NCBI GenBank assembly: GCA_937915725.1
Contig: CALGGV010000216.1
Location: 1 to 8,536, forward strand
Length of the DNA: 8,536 bases
DNA from: an uncultured Selenomonadales bacterium
GTDB taxonomy: Bacteria; Bacillota; Negativicutes; Selenomonadales; Selenomonadaceae
Direction of reading: 5' to 3'
The notes under the pieces are model-generated. The model made no database searches, was not told where the DNA came from, and was given only the letters and a program-made list of their open reading frames with translations. Of this stretch, positions 6,038 to 8,536 are shown piece by piece (within the stretch, counting starts at the first letter, position 1; each line of letters begins with the position of its first letter). A program made the translations under genes and the position numbers.

Positions 6038-6064
6038 AAAAAAGGGCACGATCCCCGCGCCCTT
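6038..6064 (-). terminator. Intrinsic terminator between tRNA-Asn and trmK
   Basis: Read on the minus strand, AAGGGCGCG (6064-6056) pairs with CGTGCCCTT (6050-6042) around a GGGAT loop, with one G-U pair, and runs into six Ts. On the plus strand the same position is an A-C mismatch, so it is minus-strand specific. The T-run ends about 14 bases before the trmK ATG. Confidence 0.85.
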
Positions 6065-6083
6065 GAATATTTTCAAAAAAAAA

Positions 6084-6159
6084 TGGCTCCCCGGACTGGA
6101 CTCGAACCAGTGACTCCCTGATTAACAGTCAGGTGCTCTACCTACTGAGCTACCGAGAA
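6084..6159 (-). tRNA. tRNA-Asn (anticodon GTT)
   Basis: A 76-base tRNA with encoded CCA (complement of 6084-6086). The anticodon loop CTGTTAA, closed by CCTGA/TCAGG, gives GTT. The D-arm (TAGCTCAGTAGGTAGAGC) and T-arm (GGTTCGAGTCC) are canonical. The acceptor stem TTCTCGG/CCGGGGA contains two G-U pairs. Nine Ts follow the CCA directly, which could add a processing or pausing signal. Confidence 0.97.
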
Positions 6160-6173
6160 ACTTTACGAAAAGA

Positions 6174-6202
6174 ATTATACTTAAACGCGCCGAAATTGTC
6201 AA
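6174..6202 (-). promoter_or_regulatory. Perfect consensus sigma-70 promoter of tRNA-Asn
   Basis: On the minus strand TTGACA (6202-6197), a 17-base spacer and TATAAT (6179-6174) match the consensus at every position. The -10 box ends 14 bases before the mature tRNA 5' end. It should be a very strong promoter, and any transcript of trmK most likely starts here. Confidence 0.9.
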
Positions 6203-6211
6203 CTATATTAT

Positions 6212-6239
6212 TTGAAAAATTTGTGCTAAATGCTATAAT
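6212..6239 (+). promoter_or_regulatory. Extended -10 promoter of the P-type ATPase-like gene
   Basis: TTGAAA (6212-6217), 16 bases, then TATAAT (6234-6239) with TGC directly upstream, an extended -10. It lies back to back with the tRNA-Asn promoter and about 40 bases before the ATG at 6280. Confidence 0.7.
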
Positions 6240-6279
6240 AATTTGCAGTTTTATAAAATCTTTGAACAGGTGGTATTGA

Positions 6280-7482
6280 ATGAAAATAAAATTAATTTTT
6301 TTGCTCGACGTGCTTATAACCAGTATTTTTTCGGTATACACATTTTTTTTGCGCGGCGAGGAAATTGCAATTTTAACGGGAGCATCAATTTTTATAGCAC
6401 TATTTCCGCTGTGTTTGTGGCTGTCAGAAGTTTTGGTACTTCAATTTGCTAAGGGCGTACTTTCAAACAGCGAAATAACAGTAAACAATAAAAACGCGCT
6501 TGTAAAACTTGTTGAAGTTGATACAGTGGCAATGCCGATGAACAGATTTTTGACGAACGGCGAATATTTTGTAACTGATTTATTCCCCGACGGTATGACT
6601 CAAAATGAATTACTTTCCTACGCGGCGTCCGTTGAACAATATTCTGAACATTCATTTGGCAAATTAATTTATAAAACTGCGCTTGGACGCGGCTTAAAAA
6701 TTATGAAAGTCAGCGCGTTTCAAGAATTTCCCAGTTGCGGCGCAGAGGCACTTCTTGAAAAAAAACCTGTCAGAATTGGCAGCCCGCAATGGATTCAAGA
6801 TCAAGGCGTTTCAATTAACAATTTACTTTTGACGAAAATTGACCAGCTTGCAGTTCATGGCAAAACGCCGCTTGTTGTAAGTTTAGGAAAAATTGCACGC
6901 GGGATTGTTGCCTTAAAAGATGAAATTAATCCCGAGTGCAAAAGTTTCATTTCAATTTTGAAAAATAATAATTTGGAGCCTGTACTTTTAACCGCCGCCA
7001 ATAAACGCACGGCAAGCAATTTCGCAAAAGAAATTAAAGTTGACACAGTAAGAACAGACCTTGCGCCGGACGCTAAGGCGCGGGAAGTTCAAATTTTGCG
7101 TGCCAAAAAACAAAATGTGGCAATGATTGGCAATGAATTTCACGATTTACCGGCAATGTTTGCGGCTGATGTTTCGGTAATTTACAAAGATGGCGCAATG
7201 TCTCCGCTAAGTGAAGATAGTGACGTTAAACCGGATTTTGAAATACCTTCACTGTATAAATTTTTTACATTGCGGGAAGTTGCACTTTACGCCAGAAAAT
7301 TAATCAAATTTAACCGCGTCATTTCTTATTTATCAATGTTGCTGTTGGTTGTTCCGGCTTTAATGATGGCGTTGGAAACTTCGCCAATAAAATTTTCGCC
7401 GTCAATCGCAGTTGCGGGCGTTGTACTTACATTTTTGCTTATTTTCTTTAATTCATTGCGAATGAAGAAAAATCCAAAATAA
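6280..7482 (+). CDS. Catalytically dead, truncated P1B-type ATPase-like membrane protein
   Basis: This 400-residue protein aligns by eye with the second half of heavy-metal (P1B) ATPases, from the membrane pair before the phosphorylation site to the C-terminus. It has membrane segments at about 5-24, 30-56, 348-365 and 372-392, and lacks the metal-binding domain, the first membrane helices and the actuator domain. Every signature is altered. The CPC ion site becomes FPL (42-44). DKTGT becomes PMNRF (86-90), so the phosphorylated Asp is Pro86. The SEHP motif becomes SEHS (122-125), LTGDNKRT becomes LTAANKRT (237-244), and GDGIND becomes GNEFHD (284-289). The frame is intact, with AGGTGG six bases before the ATG and its own promoter. 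It cannot pump by the P-type cycle; a regulatory, scaffolding or sensing role is inferred. Its stop is 2 nt from the convergent hydrolase. Confidence 0.8.
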   Translation: MKIKLIFLLDVLITSIFSVYTFFLRGEEIAILTGASIFIALFPLCLWLSEVLVLQFAKGVLSNSEITVNNKNALVKLVEVDTVAMPMNRFLTNGEYFVTDLFPDGMTQNELLSYAASVEQYSEHSFGKLIYKTALGRGLKIMKVSAFQEFPSCGAEALLEKKPVRIGSPQWIQDQGVSINNLLLTKIDQLAVHGKTPLVVSLGKIARGIVALKDEINPECKSFISILKNNNLEPVLLTAANKRTASNFAKEIKVDTVRTDLAPDAKAREVQILRAKKQNVAMIGNEFHDLPAMFAADVSVIYKDGAMSPLSEDSDVKPDFEIPSLYKFFTLREVALYARKLIKFNRVISYLSMLLLVVPALMMALETSPIKFSPSIAVAGVVLTFLLIFFNSLRMKKNPK

Positions 7483-7484
7483 TT

Positions 7485-8393
7485 TTAATCTGAATATTTA
7501 TCAATGAAATTAAAGACTCGTTCAAAATATTTTGGCGGGTCTATTATTTTTGAATCGGCGTGCCCTGCGCCTTCGACAACAAATTTTTCTTTAACGGGCG
7601 CGTTTGAGGCGTTGTAAAGTTGGTTCAGCATTTCAAATGGAACGAGTTTATCTGCGTTACCGTGAATAAAAAGAGTTGGAATTTTTGAATTTGCAACGCT
7701 GTTAATTGGCGCAGCGTCAGAAACTGAACTTCCGGTCTTAATTTTGCTTACAACGTCAACAAAATTCATAATTGGAAATTCCGGCAAGCCAAAAATTTTT
7801 TGCATTTGTGCGGAAAACATTTCATAAGCTGAAGTGTAGCCGCAATCTTCGACAACGGCAACCACATTTTGAGGATTAAGCGCGGACGCCATTAAAACAG
7901 TTGCCGCGCCCATTGAGACGCCGTGCAGAATAATTTTTGCCTGCGCGTCATGTTCGACGATTTTTTCACACCAAATTACAATATCTTGACTTTCAAAAGT
8001 TCCCATTGTCAAATAAATCCCTTCGCTTGTACCGCTTGCGCGTAAATCCGGCGTTAAAACGTTATAGCCGTGCTTTAAATATTCTTCTGCGTAGTCAAAG
8101 GCGTAAGTTTGGTCTCTGCCGTAGCCGTGAACTAAAATTGCCCATTTGTGACTTTCGTTTTTCGGCAAAAAATATGTGGCGTATTGCTTTAAATTATCTG
8201 CAGTTTCAATCGTCCAAATTTCACTTTCAAAATTCGGTCGCGCAGGCGGTTTTAAATCCGGGTCTGCGATATTTGCGGTTGCTTGTGGCGGTTGATTATT
8301 TTCTCTTTTTAGCGCAAAATTTACAAAATAATTTCCAATAAAATATCCCGCGCCAAGAAAAATAACCATAGTGGCAATTAAAATTTTTTTCAA
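7485..8393 (-). CDS. Membrane-anchored alpha/beta hydrolase
   Basis: A 302-residue serine hydrolase-fold protein with an N-terminal membrane segment (about 3-25) and a short Pro/Asn-rich linker, so the catalytic domain is probably outside the membrane. The triad is visible: Ser160 in the nucleophile elbow HGVSMG, Asp248 in HGNADKLVP, and His278 in GAGHAD. HGYG (89-92) fits the oxyanion-hole loop, and DLRASGTSEG (116-125) is typical of the family. It resembles YqkD/BEM46-like hydrolases annotated as esterases or peptidases; the substrate is unknown. I chose TTG 8393 because GGAG lies nine bases upstream and the product starts MKKILIATMV; the TTG at 8408 overlaps that site. It sits just downstream of the tRNA-Pro terminator and is convergent with the ATPase-like gene. 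Confidence 0.87.
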   Translation of the reverse strand: MKKILIATMVIFLGAGYFIGNYFVNFALKRENNQPPQATANIADPDLKPPARPNFESEIWTIETADNLKQYATYFLPKNESHKWAILVHGYGRDQTYAFDYAEEYLKHGYNVLTPDLRASGTSEGIYLTMGTFESQDIVIWCEKIVEHDAQAKIILHGVSMGAATVLMASALNPQNVVAVVEDCGYTSAYEMFSAQMQKIFGLPEFPIMNFVDVVSKIKTGSSVSDAAPINSVANSKIPTLFIHGNADKLVPFEMLNQLYNASNAPVKEKFVVEGAGHADSKIIDPPKYFERVFNFIDKYSD

Positions 8394-8402
8394 GCGGCTC
8401 AA

Positions 8403-8420
8403 CTCCAAAAAATAATTCTA
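8403..8420 (-). promoter_or_regulatory. Possible -10 box and ribosome binding site of the hydrolase gene
   Basis: TAGAAT (8420-8415) could be a -10 box, but no good -35 lies 16-18 bases upstream. GGAG (8406-8403) sits nine bases before TTG 8393. Transcription starting near 8408 would leave the longer TTG start without a leader. Confidence 0.4.
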
Positions 8421-8424
8421 GTAC

Positions 8425-8447
8425 CAAAAAAAGCCTCCGAAGAGGCT
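8425..8447 (-). terminator. UUCG intrinsic terminator of tRNA-Pro
   Basis: Read on the minus strand, AGCCTC-TTCG-GAGGCT is followed directly by a run of seven Ts, a classic tetraloop terminator. It lies 16 bases past the encoded CCA of tRNA-Pro. The plus-strand side lacks a T-run, so it works leftward only. Confidence 0.9.
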
Positions 8448-8463
8448 GTAAATTCCAAAATTA

Positions 8464-8536
8464 TGGTCGGGATGACAGGACTTGAACCTGCGACCTCATC
8501 GTCCCGAACGATGCGCGCTACCAAACTGTGCTACAT
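8464..8536 (-). tRNA. tRNA-Pro (anticodon CGG), 5' end cut by the window
   Basis: The 3' 73 bases of a tRNA with encoded CCA (complement of 8464-8466). The anticodon loop TTCGGGA, closed by CATCG/CGATG, gives CGG, reading CCG proline codons. The T-arm (AGGTTCAAGTCCT) is canonical, and the D-arm begins TAGCACAGTTTGGTAGC. About four bases of the acceptor stem lie beyond the window edge. Confidence 0.95.

Noticed and set aside
6280..7482. A functional metal-exporting ATPase
   Set aside because: The overall likeness would tempt this label, but the phosphorylated Asp, TGD and GDGxND motifs and the CPC ion site are all replaced, and the actuator domain is missing.
7937..8341. 134-residue plus-strand open frame inside the hydrolase gene
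   Set aside because: No ribosome binding site, and the minus-strand frame has a full catalytic triad, so this is a shadow.

Overview
The window is AT-rich bacterial chromosome. It carries flagellar genes, a thiamine pyrophosphokinase, a tRNA-modification gene, two tRNAs and several membrane proteins. AGGTGG-type ribosome binding sites and TTG/GTG starts are frequent. A FliJ / SLT transglycosylase / MotE-like set together with TrmK and ThiN suggests a motile, low-GC member of Bacillota. My guess is the Negativicutes (Selenomonas-like), but this is inferred from gene content and style, not from a marker gene.

Layout. Positions 1-430 hold no gene I can support. A sigma-70-like promoter near 431-458 starts a rightward five-gene unit: a PPC/DUF296 protein, FliJ (overlapping it by 14 nt), a 58-residue membrane protein, an SLT-type lytic transglycosylase and a MotE-like membrane protein. 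It ends at a bidirectional terminator (3092-3108). This looks like a satellite flagellar operon: no fliI or fliH precedes fliJ, and fliK does not follow. On the minus strand, 3120-4295 encodes a single-pass membrane protein of unknown function with a clear promoter at 4326-4354. The gap 4355-4704 holds hairpins and a decayed partial copy of the 5' end of the next gene, thiN (4717-5406). thiN overlaps the convergent trmK by 34 nt.

trmK lies directly behind tRNA-Asn on the minus strand, separated from it only by a strong terminator that ends about 14 nt before the trmK start codon. The tRNA has a perfect consensus promoter (TTGACA-17-TATAAT). Back to back with it, an extended -10 promoter drives a rightward gene (6280-7482). 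The product aligns by eye with the core of a heavy-metal P-type ATPase, but every catalytic signature is altered, including the phosphorylated Asp. The last gene is a membrane-anchored alpha/beta hydrolase on the minus strand, followed at the right edge by tRNA-Pro(CGG), cut by the window end, with its own UUCG terminator.

The most unusual item is the intact open reading frame of a catalytically dead P1B-ATPase-like protein. Next are the tRNA-terminator-trmK arrangement and the duplicated thiN 5' end.
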